Shown here: in pieces, positions 28,941 to 36,593 of the stretch
How the letters are laid out: every line of letters starts with the position of its first letter
Position numbering within the stretch: the first letter of the stretch is position 1
Assembly (NCBI GenBank): GCA_011523365.1
Contig: WTGY01000149.1
Location: 37,850-101,849, forward strand
Direction of reading: 5' to 3'
From: Caldilineaceae bacterium
GTDB lineage: Bacteria; Chloroflexota; Anaerolineae; Caldilineales; Caldilineaceae
Length of the DNA stretch: 64,000 bases
Notes under the pieces: generated by a model
Told to the model about the DNA's origin: nothing
What the model saw: only the letters and a program-made list of their open reading frames with translations
The model's database searches: none
Program-made: the position numbers and the translations under genes

Positions 28941-29902
28941 GGGTCTCAGCCGAGAGGCTAGCCGCAGATGCAGTGGCGACGGGATTCCGATCGGACATGC
29001 TTGAGAAGGCGATCCATCTACTGGGACTGCTTGACGTCATGTGCAGTCATCCATTTTTGAAGGGAAAGCTCGCACTCAAAGGCGGGACTGCATTAAATCT
29101 CTTCGTGTTCGATGTGCCGAGGTTGTCTGTCGATATCGACCTGAACTATGTGGGCAACGAAAGCAGAGAGGCGATGCTGGAGGAACGCCCCAGGCTTGAG
29201 GAGGCAATACAGGCGGTCTTCAGCCGAGAAGATTTCAGCATCAGGCGTATTCCCCAGGAGCACGCGGGAGGAAAATGGTCGCTTCGCTATGCGGCGGCTT
29301 CAGGACAGAGCGGCAGGATCGATGTTGATATCAACTACATGTATCGCGTGCCTCTGTGGCCTGTCGCCATGATGGATTCCCGTCCTCTTAGCAGCTGGCG
29401 AGTATCCGATATACCGGTGGTGGATATTCATGAACTGGCTGCGGGGAAGCTCACAGCGTTGTTGGCCCGGCGGCGGGCCAGAGACCTGTTCGATAGCCGT
29501 CTGGTCTTTGCCATTGACGGGCTCGATCTTGTAAGGCTCAGAACCGCATTTGTCGTCTACGGTGCGATGGCCCGGAAAGACTGGCGCACAGTTTCGATAG
29601 AAGACGCGGCGTTTGATCCGACTGAACTAGCCAGTCAACTCGTACCTTCTCTACGTCTTGACGGCATCCGGGGTCTTGAAGCGACCAGCTACGGCAAGGC
29701 TCTTGTCGAAGAGTGTCAGACGGAACTGTCCAATCTGCTGCCCTTCAACAGGTCGGAATTGGCTTTCCTGGACCTCTTGCTTGAAGAAGGGAAAATCGAT
29801 GCGACGCTCCTGACCTCAGACCCTGCGATGCAGGAAAGAATCCAGGACCAGCCTCTACTTGAATGGAAAGCCCGGCGTGTGAGAAGTCAAAATAAACGAT
29901 AG
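28937..29902 (+). CDS. AbiEii/AbiGii-type nucleotidyltransferase toxin
   Basis: A 321-aa DNA-polymerase-beta-like nucleotidyltransferase. Key residues are LKGGTALNL (47-55) with the G-G of the NTP site, SVDIDL (D66, D68) for the metals, the later RIDVDINY strand, and DIHELAAGKLTALLARRRARDLFD, the conserved AbiEii helix. It is thought to modify tRNA or other targets with NTPs and arrest growth on phage infection. ATG 28937 overlaps the antitoxin stop by 4 nt; longer frames upstream run into the antitoxin gene. Confidence 0.93.
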   Translation: MRVSAERLAADAVATGFRSDMLEKAIHLLGLLDVMCSHPFLKGKLALKGGTALNLFVFDVPRLSVDIDLNYVGNESREAMLEERPRLEEAIQAVFSREDFSIRRIPQEHAGGKWSLRYAAASGQSGRIDVDINYMYRVPLWPVAMMDSRPLSSWRVSDIPVVDIHELAAGKLTALLARRRARDLFDSRLVFAIDGLDLVRLRTAFVVYGAMARKDWRTVSIEDAAFDPTELASQLVPSLRLDGIRGLEATSYGKALVEECQTELSNLLPFNRSELAFLDLLLEEGKIDATLLTSDPAMQERIQDQPLLEWKARRVRSQNKR

Positions 29903-29911
29903 GAGTATGGT

Positions 29912-30046
29912 TCAGAGAAGTTCGAATATGGCGTTCAGGTTAGGGGCGAGGGGGAAGATGTCGCCGCGGCTGAGGTCGATCTCGTAGTGGGGGTTGATGA
30001 AGGCCTGCGCAGGTCGGAAGCTACGGCGTTTCAGGGCGGTCGGCGC
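29912..30046 (-). pseudogene. C-terminal relic of an unidentified protein
   Basis: A leftward frame of 44 codons ends INPHYEIDLSRGDIFPLAPN and then LNAIFELL before TGA at 29912-29914; it is blocked by TAG at 30047-30049 and has no start. The text is clearly protein-like and looks like a conserved C-terminus, but I cannot name the family. Confidence 0.5.
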
Positions 30047-30162
30047 CTATGGCTGGGGGTTGGGGACGGTAGCAGGTCCGGGCTTAGCGGCCGCCGTCAG
30101 GCGGGACTTCGTTGCAGCTGATCTGACCGATGCGGCGTCGTATCCGTCAGATTGCCCCGTCA

Positions 30163-31401
30163 TCACTGTCGGGGCGCCTTCCACAGCCGAACCATGAAGC
30201 GATCATCTCCCTCCACCAAGTCCGGCTCCGTGTCATTGTGGCGCCGCATTGAGTTGATGATGCGGTTGCGGACTCCCATTCCGTAGTGCTCTACGTAGCG
30301 GTAGTCGCGGAGGATTTCCTTGAGCAGTTCGTTGCGGGCCAAACGAACCACGCCCTCTTTCATCTTCTCCACCGTAACACCGTTTGGAAGGCGACCCGGC
30401 GAAATCACTTCGAAGCGGTCCCGGTATAGCGAGACCTCGATGTCGGTCCCCTCGCGCGCGTAGTCACGATGCACCACCGCGTTCACTACCGCCTCTCGCA
30501 CCGCGTCAAGGGGGAAGGACTTCTTGTGGATTCGACGACCTCCGTCGAGGTACGCGACGCTTCCCATGTTGCGCTTGATGAAGTCCACCGTGCGGTCGAT
30601 CACGCCCCTTTCCACTACATCACCATCCTCCGAAACTCGCGGCGTCAGAGGTCCTCGAATCCGCTCTTCATCGACCGTATTGTACTCCTTTTCAAGACCG
30701 GGAAACGCCACCGCAGTCACGCCGGCCTGCGGAAGACGGCGGTTCGGATTCTTGCCGAACAGCAGGAGCCCCGCGACCGATGCACCAATGCCAGCTCCTG
30801 CTTCAATCAGCAGGTCCGAGTTCAGCAGGAGTCTCTGCCTGCTCTCGAGGTCCGCCCGGGCCGGCAGTGAGCGCTTCAAGACGTCCTGGTAGTAGTTCTC
30901 GACTCGGTCCATATCGAGAGCTTCCAGCCCGGTGTCCGGCACTGGTTCAATCTCGTATCGGACCAAGCGGGCGGCCTGATAGAGCCGTCCCTCCTCCTCG
31001 CGTGTCGCCTCCCGGGAGGTGCTGCCGGCGCGGATGTACGTTACCCAGGCTCTGCCTCGTCTTGCCTTGTAGGGCTTTCCCGGGCTGTCGGCGGCAAGCT
31101 CGATGACACCTATATTTTTGCCAACCTCAATTTCCATGCAGGTCCAGACGGGAATGATGGCAGGCTGGAGATTCTGGCGAGCGATGTTCATCACCCACGT
31201 CTCCGCATCTCCACGGCTTCTGGTCAGGCCGGAGACAGACCCTTCATCTTCCACCCCGAGCAAAATGACGCCGCCCTCGAGGTTCAACAGTGCGGATATC
31301 TCCTTGGCGAGCTCATCCGGGTGACAGTTGTCACGCTTGAATTCGACGCGCGAGTTCTCCCAGTTGGCGATGAGTTGGAGCAGTTCCGTTCTGTTCATCA
31401 T
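30163..31401 (-). CDS. AlbA_2 (Schlafen-type) ATP-binding protein
   Basis: A 412-aa RecG-related transcriptional-regulator-like protein. The N-terminal AlbA_2 domain has ENSRVEFKRD and NLEGGVILLGVEDEG; the central region has KPYKARRG and a C-terminal GHKL-like part with DAVREAVVNAVVHRDY. Such proteins are frequent next to restriction and toxin systems; biochemical roles are unsettled (nucleic-acid binding or nuclease-like). Its ATG at 31401 directly abuts the stop of an upstream frame (TGAATGATG), so it is probably translated from a longer message. A frameshifted relative is at 54558-55978. Confidence 0.85.
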   Translation of the reverse strand: MMNRTELLQLIANWENSRVEFKRDNCHPDELAKEISALLNLEGGVILLGVEDEGSVSGLTRSRGDAETWVMNIARQNLQPAIIPVWTCMEIEVGKNIGVIELAADSPGKPYKARRGRAWVTYIRAGSTSREATREEEGRLYQAARLVRYEIEPVPDTGLEALDMDRVENYYQDVLKRSLPARADLESRQRLLLNSDLLIEAGAGIGASVAGLLLFGKNPNRRLPQAGVTAVAFPGLEKEYNTVDEERIRGPLTPRVSEDGDVVERGVIDRTVDFIKRNMGSVAYLDGGRRIHKKSFPLDAVREAVVNAVVHRDYAREGTDIEVSLYRDRFEVISPGRLPNGVTVEKMKEGVVRLARNELLKEILRDYRYVEHYGMGVRNRIINSMRRHNDTEPDLVEGDDRFMVRLWKAPRQ

Positions 31402-31536
31402 TCAGAAACCATACTTCCGCCGCCGCGTCTCGAACGCTTCGCGGCCGCCCTCGAGAATCTCTTCCACGAGACGCACGAGCAGGCTCTGCTCCCACAGACG
31501 TTCCTCGAGGCCCACATCCTGAAAACAGTCACGCAT
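31402..31536 (-). CDS. Short frame abutting the AlbA_2 gene; probable C-terminal relic
   Basis: From ATG 31536 a 44-codon frame (MRDCFQDVGLEERLWEQSLL ending RRRKYGF) stops exactly at the AlbA_2 start. The same frame is open back to 31638 with protein-like text (AEIESVEESLAALPGLEE), so this is likely the 3' end of a larger gene that lost its front. The LAALPGLEEM..F...GLEE.L.E.SLLVR pattern recalls coiled-coil segments of restriction-associated proteins, but no firm assignment is possible. Confidence 0.45.
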   Translation of the reverse strand: MRDCFQDVGLEERLWEQSLLVRLVEEILEGGREAFETRRRKYGF

Positions 31537-31960
31537 TTCCTCCAGCCCAGGAAGCGCGGCGAGGCTTTCTTCAACCGACTCAATCTCGGCGCGCGCCTCT
31601 GGGGGGCTGGGCGTCCATGCCAGCGGCGCTCTCTGCGGTCATGTGTGTCGCGCCGCGGTACCCTGCCAAAAGTCGTCATTGCCACTCACTCATTGACCAG
31701 CGTCGCCCGTCGTCGAAAAACCCCAGTTTAACGTTGACCAATATGCCCGTTCTTCCTCGAAGATTGTACGCAAAATCACGCCCTTTGAACAGTCACCCGT
31801 CTGCAGCCCTCTCGCCCACCTTATCTGAACTTCAGAGAAAACAATAGCGCAATGCCGAATGTCATAGGCAAAGGCTATCGAGCAGACGACCGGTGAATCC
31901 GGGCGAAAATACCCGAATCCGATGCTTTTGTCCATTTTCACCCCGATTGCTCAAAATTGA

Positions 31961-32040
31961 CCGTACAGGAAGCCCGTAGAGCGCCTGAAATCGCTTAGGG
32001 GTAGCTGGAGGAGTACCTGGTTGCCTTGCAATTCGTAGCG
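31961..32040 (-). repeat. Dispersed repeat pair, copy 2 (partner 23021-23088)
   Basis: Same orientation as copy 1; the core is about 85% alike by eye. Confidence 0.7.
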
Positions 32041-32692
32041 GTCGCCCTGCGCTGCTGACGGCAGCCAGCCACAAAGAATCAGCGTCGCCGCCGGCCAGCG
32101 CCAACCTGTGCCGAGCGCGGAACTGTAGACGGCCACCGGAAATGGCTCTGAACGCCAATCGGCCGATCGCAGACACCGCGGACCGCTGAACTCAACTCCG
32201 ACAAAATCCAGATTTCGCCAGAGTGCGTCCGTGCGGGAGAGTTCGGACCCGGTCGCCAGGTCCAGAACACGAAGTCGGTCGGTCGGCTTGCCCATGTTGC
32301 AGTTCCGAATCCCGAGAGACTACCAAGTCAACCCACAACGATCAAAAGCCTCGTCAATGACCTTTTACCAAACCCATTCCGCTACCGATCTGGTTCTGGA
32401 ATATTCTGGTCATCGCAATCTACCTAGGCGTCATTGCGTTCGTCCTCCAAATCGCAGCTATAGTCCTGATCGGGCTCATGTCCTTGTTTTTCGGCTGAGT
32501 CCCGTACCCGGGGCCCAGCAGCTATCTCGCTACCAGCCATAGCTGCCCAGATGTCCGTAGGGTGTGCAGGAGAGCAGAATCAGGAAGAGCAAGGTCAAGG
32601 CGGCCATGTTCGCTTTCACAGTTTTCCTCGCCCTGCGCCCTGTACGGCATACGCTCTGACAAATTCGCCCGCTGACCAGATGGGAATGTTAC

Positions 32693-32893
32693 TGAGGGTC
32701 ACCAGACAAGGACTGACTGCCCTCTGGTCAGGACCGCCGACACACTGACAAAATCACCAACTTGGTTAATTTCAGGGTACTGCTGACGTAGCCGGATGAA
32801 GCAGTTTGCGATCGTGTAGGCGATGCCCCGCTCTTTGCGTGACGGCAGCCAAGCCCCATGCTTGAGAGCGTGCTGCAGGCCCCACCCATAACC
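32693..32893 (-). pseudogene. DUF3102-like gene relic a
   Basis: Leftward translation gives KERGIAYTIANCFIRLRQQY and then PEINQVGDF, matching the core of the intact gene at 47489-48157 (RERGIAYTTANRFIRLRQQY). Instead of the WLAGDALL helix the upstream part matches relic b (CTTGAGAGCGTGCTGCAG). No start and an early stop. Confidence 0.8.
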
Positions 32894-32995
32894 AAATTGG
32901 GCACTGCGCCGGACGTGTAGGCCTGGGTCACGGCTGGGCTTCCACTCCGGGGGAGGGACTCGTGGCTATGGCGGCAGTGGACTCGGTACGCTCCA

Positions 32996-33085
32996 GCGCG
33001 AAGCGCCACATGCCCGGCCTGCACACTGCCCGACCGCTCCTGCAGTCACAAAGTTGCGGCACCGCAATCAGTTTGGCGGCTAAGA
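32996..33085 (+). repeat. Dispersed repeat, copy 2 (partner 24636-24711)
   Basis: GCGCGAAGCGCCACATGCCC at the start and CAGTTTGGCGGC at the end are shared with copy 1. Confidence 0.7.
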
Positions 33086-33112
33086 CCTCACCCATAAAAA
33101 ACACCGCCTACA

Positions 33113-36022
33113 TTACTGGCCCGGAATGCCTCCGTCGACCATGGTTGCTAATAGGCCATCTTTTGTGTAGAAGCAGGGTGGCACCGACTTGAACTCGCTG
33201 CAACCCAAGAAAGGGCCGAACTTGGCGTATTTCTGTTCCAGGACGCCGATATGACATTCGGGGCAGACCATCGGATTATGACTACATGCAGGGTTTGTAC
33301 ACCTAGACGTTAACCAATCCTTCACCACTGCATATCCGACCCCACACACGGGACAGCGGGGCGCGAGATGCCGACAATAGGGATAATTGGAGCAGCGAAG
33401 ATTCTTGCGGCTCTTGGAGGGAACCAAATGTCCGCTGAGACAACGCGGACACGAAGGACTTGTCGAAGGAAACTCGCCTATTATCTGTAGATCACCGGAG
33501 TCGCGGAGCAACTCAAGGACAAACGCCGATGGCCGCTCGGGGTCTGTGAGCAGATAGACACCCCGCCGCGCGCGCGTCATCGCTACGTAGAAAAGGCGCC
33601 TCTCTTCTGCGAATGGGTAGGCACCTTTACCGACAGAGGGCAGAACGAGCTCCAGCAACGGATCGTCTTCAATCTGAGACGGAAACCCTCTACGATCATC
33701 CTTTAGGTCAAGCACTACGACGTAGTCTTCTTCCAATCCCTTTGCTTTATGGACAGTGCTGAAACAGTTCTTCCACTTCCCAGGGAGACCGTTCTTGCTG
33801 TCGTTGTAGCGCCCTAACACGAGCACCGCGGAAGTCTCACCCCCTGTCTTAGTGTTGATGTCCTGCATAGCGTGCCCAGGATCGCCATCGGCGACAACGC
33901 AGATTCCATGATCATTGACACCGTTCCCAGATTTAGGCCCCAGCGTCCGTTGTGTCTGTTCAGGATTGCGGCGCACGAATGCAGTAGATGGGCCGCCGAT
34001 GCGGTCTCCAAAGCGAAAAGTCTGGCTTAGTATTCGCCTCTTTACGTGGCCGAGGTAGTCGCCGCAATCTCGCAGCAGGCCCACGTCGCTTCCCGCGAAG
34101 CGATTGATCGATTGCCAGTCGTCTCCCACCAGAAAGTACGCTACATTCCGGCGTCTGAGACTCTGAAGCAATGCCATCCGGCCGGCCGAAATGTCCTGGA
34201 ACTCATCCACCAACACATACCGATAAGAATGTGTCCATCTGCCTTCTCGAATGTGAGCTGCGGCACAGTTGATGAGATCATGGAAGTCGAGCTCCTTTTT
34301 GTCCGCAAGCATTCGTCCATATCGCTCATGAACCTGTTCGAAAACAAGAAGGAAGCACTCATTGCGCCGCTGGTCGCCTCGTACGCGGCTGCGTAGTTCG
34401 TCGAGTGTCAGACCGTTCGTTTTGACATGGTTCAGGAACGTCTTCAAGAGGCCGGCTAACCTTGAAATCCGGTGTTGCGCCAGTTTCTTGACTAACTCCT
34501 CATGCGGGATTGGGTTGAACTCCACTCCCGCTTCTTCGAGTTTCGCTTGCAACGTCTCCAGTAGAACTCCCTTTTCGCGTTGCCAGCTATTTGTTTCGAT
34601 GAGACGCGTGCCGTGTTTTTCGTGAGTGCGCCTCTTCCACTCTACACCTTCAAGATAAGAAGGCCAGCCCTTTGGCGGATGACCCGACTTGTCCAAAGCG
34701 AAATGCTCAATCCAGATATTATGGCACGGGAGGAAGAAGTCCGGCCGGTACTGACCGTATCCCTTTGTGGCGGTCGACACTTCGTATGGCTTTTCATACT
34801 CATACTCGATGCCTTTTTCCGTCAGAAAGTTCGCGATCGCCAACTCCTCCAAGCTCTTGACCAAATCCCCCGAAAGCGTTCGCCGCTCGGCGTTGCGGAT
34901 GTATTTCTTGTACTCAGCGGGCGTATCGAAGTCGTAAGCTGGCCGATAGGGCGTAAGATGGTTAGCGACGAAGTCAATCAAGGTGCGCGATTTGCGGTCG
35001 TCCTGGAGGATCTCTTTTATGATGCCATCGATTTCTTTAGTTAGCTTATTGTCATCTCTTGCCAAATTCGAGATGGCTGGCGCACGATCTTCCGCTCGTG
35101 CAATGACGCTACGGCCGAAAGCGTGGAAAGTAGTGACAGTGACCTTTGTCGTGATGAGGTCGCCCCTAAGCCGATCACGAATGTTCTCAGCCGCCATCCT
35201 GTTGAATGCCAGTACAAGAATCTCTTGCGGCTGGACAGCCTCGTTCTGAACGAGATGGGCGACTTTGCTAACAACAATCCTGGTCTTGCCCGTCCCCGCG
35301 CCCGCGAGCACAAGCGTTACGTCCTCATCAGTAGCGACTGCCTCAGCCTGTTCATCCGACATAGGATAAGGGGACGTCGCTCCATGGACCTTTGGGATAC
35401 TGGCGGCAATGAAGCGTTCATTCGCTCGCTCTCGCGCTGCTTCCAGTTTCCCAGCAGTTTCGAACGGGGCAAGCCGACTATGCGCCTGCCACGCCCCACG
35501 ATCCAAATATTTCTGAACGAGACCACGGCACTGCCCTATCACCGGCATGAGCGCGGCGTGGAATTCACCGATATCGGAGTGTCGAACATAGAAGTCGCCA
35601 CTTTGGAACTCGTGCAGTCGCCTGTCAAGTGGCATGAGGCGCCGACGCAGTGCCGATGCCAAGCGAGCAGCCTCTATATACGCTGCATCGCGGATTCGTC
35701 TGGCATCCCGCTCATCAAGACCGCCGATCGAGCGCTCTGTTCCATCGCCTAAACGGATCGTCAACCGGCTTCGAAACCATGATCGATGAACCGAGAGTGC
35801 GTCGACAGAGCCGATGGGAATCTCCGTTACGTCGCTTGAAGGTTCCGATACCTCTATCATTCCAGCACGCAGTGAAACGCGTGTTGGACCCCGGGTCAGA
35901 AAGCGGTAGAGACCAGCGGTTTTCGCGACGATATGTTCTCCTGGAATGAGTCCGTGTATTCCAGATAAGCGGGCGTTTGATGCTGCTTGTCCACCCGGCG
36001 TCATCTGGCGAAACTGAACCAT
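33113..36022 (-). CDS. UvrD/HelD-like superfamily 1 helicase with nuclease-like insert and C-terminal zinc ribbons
   Basis: A 969-aa SF1 helicase: Walker A LAGAGTGKT (about 239-247), TFHAFGRSV, DEFQDIS in motif II, VGDDWQSI, VHKAKGLE and VAMTRARRGVYLL. An insert near residue 425 reads YRPDFFLP then WIEHFALD, a PD-(D/E)xx-like nuclease strand typical of HelD-type proteins with embedded nuclease. The last 113 residues carry several C-x2-C and C-x6-C pairs (CPRC, CPVC, CPEC, CSNYPYC) as in topoisomerase C4 zinc ribbons. ATG 36022 has AGGAG at 10 nt; 36109 does not. Likely acts on DNA in repair or defence. Confidence 0.88.
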   Translation of the reverse strand: MVQFRQMTPGGQAASNARLSGIHGLIPGEHIVAKTAGLYRFLTRGPTRVSLRAGMIEVSEPSSDVTEIPIGSVDALSVHRSWFRSRLTIRLGDGTERSIGGLDERDARRIRDAAYIEAARLASALRRRLMPLDRRLHEFQSGDFYVRHSDIGEFHAALMPVIGQCRGLVQKYLDRGAWQAHSRLAPFETAGKLEAARERANERFIAASIPKVHGATSPYPMSDEQAEAVATDEDVTLVLAGAGTGKTRIVVSKVAHLVQNEAVQPQEILVLAFNRMAAENIRDRLRGDLITTKVTVTTFHAFGRSVIARAEDRAPAISNLARDDNKLTKEIDGIIKEILQDDRKSRTLIDFVANHLTPYRPAYDFDTPAEYKKYIRNAERRTLSGDLVKSLEELAIANFLTEKGIEYEYEKPYEVSTATKGYGQYRPDFFLPCHNIWIEHFALDKSGHPPKGWPSYLEGVEWKRRTHEKHGTRLIETNSWQREKGVLLETLQAKLEEAGVEFNPIPHEELVKKLAQHRISRLAGLLKTFLNHVKTNGLTLDELRSRVRGDQRRNECFLLVFEQVHERYGRMLADKKELDFHDLINCAAAHIREGRWTHSYRYVLVDEFQDISAGRMALLQSLRRRNVAYFLVGDDWQSINRFAGSDVGLLRDCGDYLGHVKRRILSQTFRFGDRIGGPSTAFVRRNPEQTQRTLGPKSGNGVNDHGICVVADGDPGHAMQDINTKTGGETSAVLVLGRYNDSKNGLPGKWKNCFSTVHKAKGLEEDYVVVLDLKDDRRGFPSQIEDDPLLELVLPSVGKGAYPFAEERRLFYVAMTRARRGVYLLTDPERPSAFVLELLRDSGDLQIIGEFPSTSPSCPRCLSGHLVPSKSRKNLRCSNYPYCRHLAPRCPVCGVGYAVVKDWLTSRCTNPACSHNPMVCPECHIGVLEQKYAKFGPFLGCSEFKSVPPCFYTKDGLLATMVDGGIPGQ

Positions 36023-36048
36023 AACAGGCGATCTCCTCGGCAGGTAAT

Positions 36049-36246
36049 GTGCCTCAAGGGTCAATCGTGGTCGGACGAAATGATCTGTGCTTCTGTGGTT
36101 TAACCGCAAAATTCAAGAAGTGTCACCAGATAGGGACTGGCCACCCACCGGGGTCGGGCCGTCCGCTCTCTGGTCAGGGCCGCAGACATATTGCCAAAAT
36201 CACCAATATGGTTAATTTGGCCAGCAGTGCTGGCGTAGCCGGATAA
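36049..36246 (+). CDS. Short SEC-C zinc-motif peptide, 3' end replaced
   Basis: GTG 36049 opens a frame with VGRNDLCFCGLTAKFKKCH, a SEC-C metal-binding motif (GRNDPCPCGSGKKYKKCH). The motif normally ends a protein. Here the frame runs on from about 36121 into a DUF3102-like relic, so the native end is lost. It diverges from the helicase gene with only 26 bp between the starts. A zinc-binding tag or adaptor is possible; functional status is unclear. Confidence 0.5.
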   Translation: MPQGSIVVGRNDLCFCGLTAKFKKCHQIGTGHPPGSGRPLSGQGRRHIAKITNMVNLASSAGVAG

Positions 36247-36355
36247 AGCGGGTTGCGGTCGTGTAGGCGATGCCCCGCTCTTTGTGTGATGGCAGCCGGG
36301 CCCCATGTTTGAGAGCGTGCTGCAGTCCTACATCCAAGACGATGGTACCGGCTAG
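36121..36355 (-). pseudogene. DUF3102-like gene relic b
   Basis: Leftward frame reads KHGARLPSHKERGIAYTTAT and RFIRLRQ, then degenerates. Shares with relic a an upstream LQHAL segment that the intact copies lack, so a and b are sister copies. Confidence 0.8.
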
Positions 36356-36593
36356 CCATCTACGAGGATAAAGACACCCTCGAGCCTGTGAGGGGCAAGA
36401 GGAGAAGTGTCGCTGTTTCGTTGAGGCAGTCCACTGGATTCTGGGCACGGGCGCCCAGTGGCGTGAGCTGCCAGACAGTCGCGGCAAGAGGAACAGTAAG
36501 GGCCAGAAAAATGCCTTAAGACGCCTCTTGTGCGGTCGGAATTTCGGGAGCCGGGCTGGGAATAGCCAAGAGCGCCGGCATCGGATATTGCGA

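Larger units (their letters stand above)
31639..33112. other. Gene-poor stretch with repeat copies
   Basis: No intact gene supported. A leftward frame 31951-32295 ends with GNQVLLQLPLSDFRRSTGFL but is of doubtful reality and contains a repeat. A start-less rightward frame (32361-32498) encodes a strongly hydrophobic segment (IWFWNILVIAIYLGVIAFVL), possibly a membrane-peptide relic. A DUF3102-like relic and a repeat copy follow. Confidence 0.5.

Noticed and set aside
31690..31941. 83-codon leftward frame after the AlbA_2 region
   Set aside because: No ribosome site, no family resemblance and overlap with a frame that is better supported just downstream.
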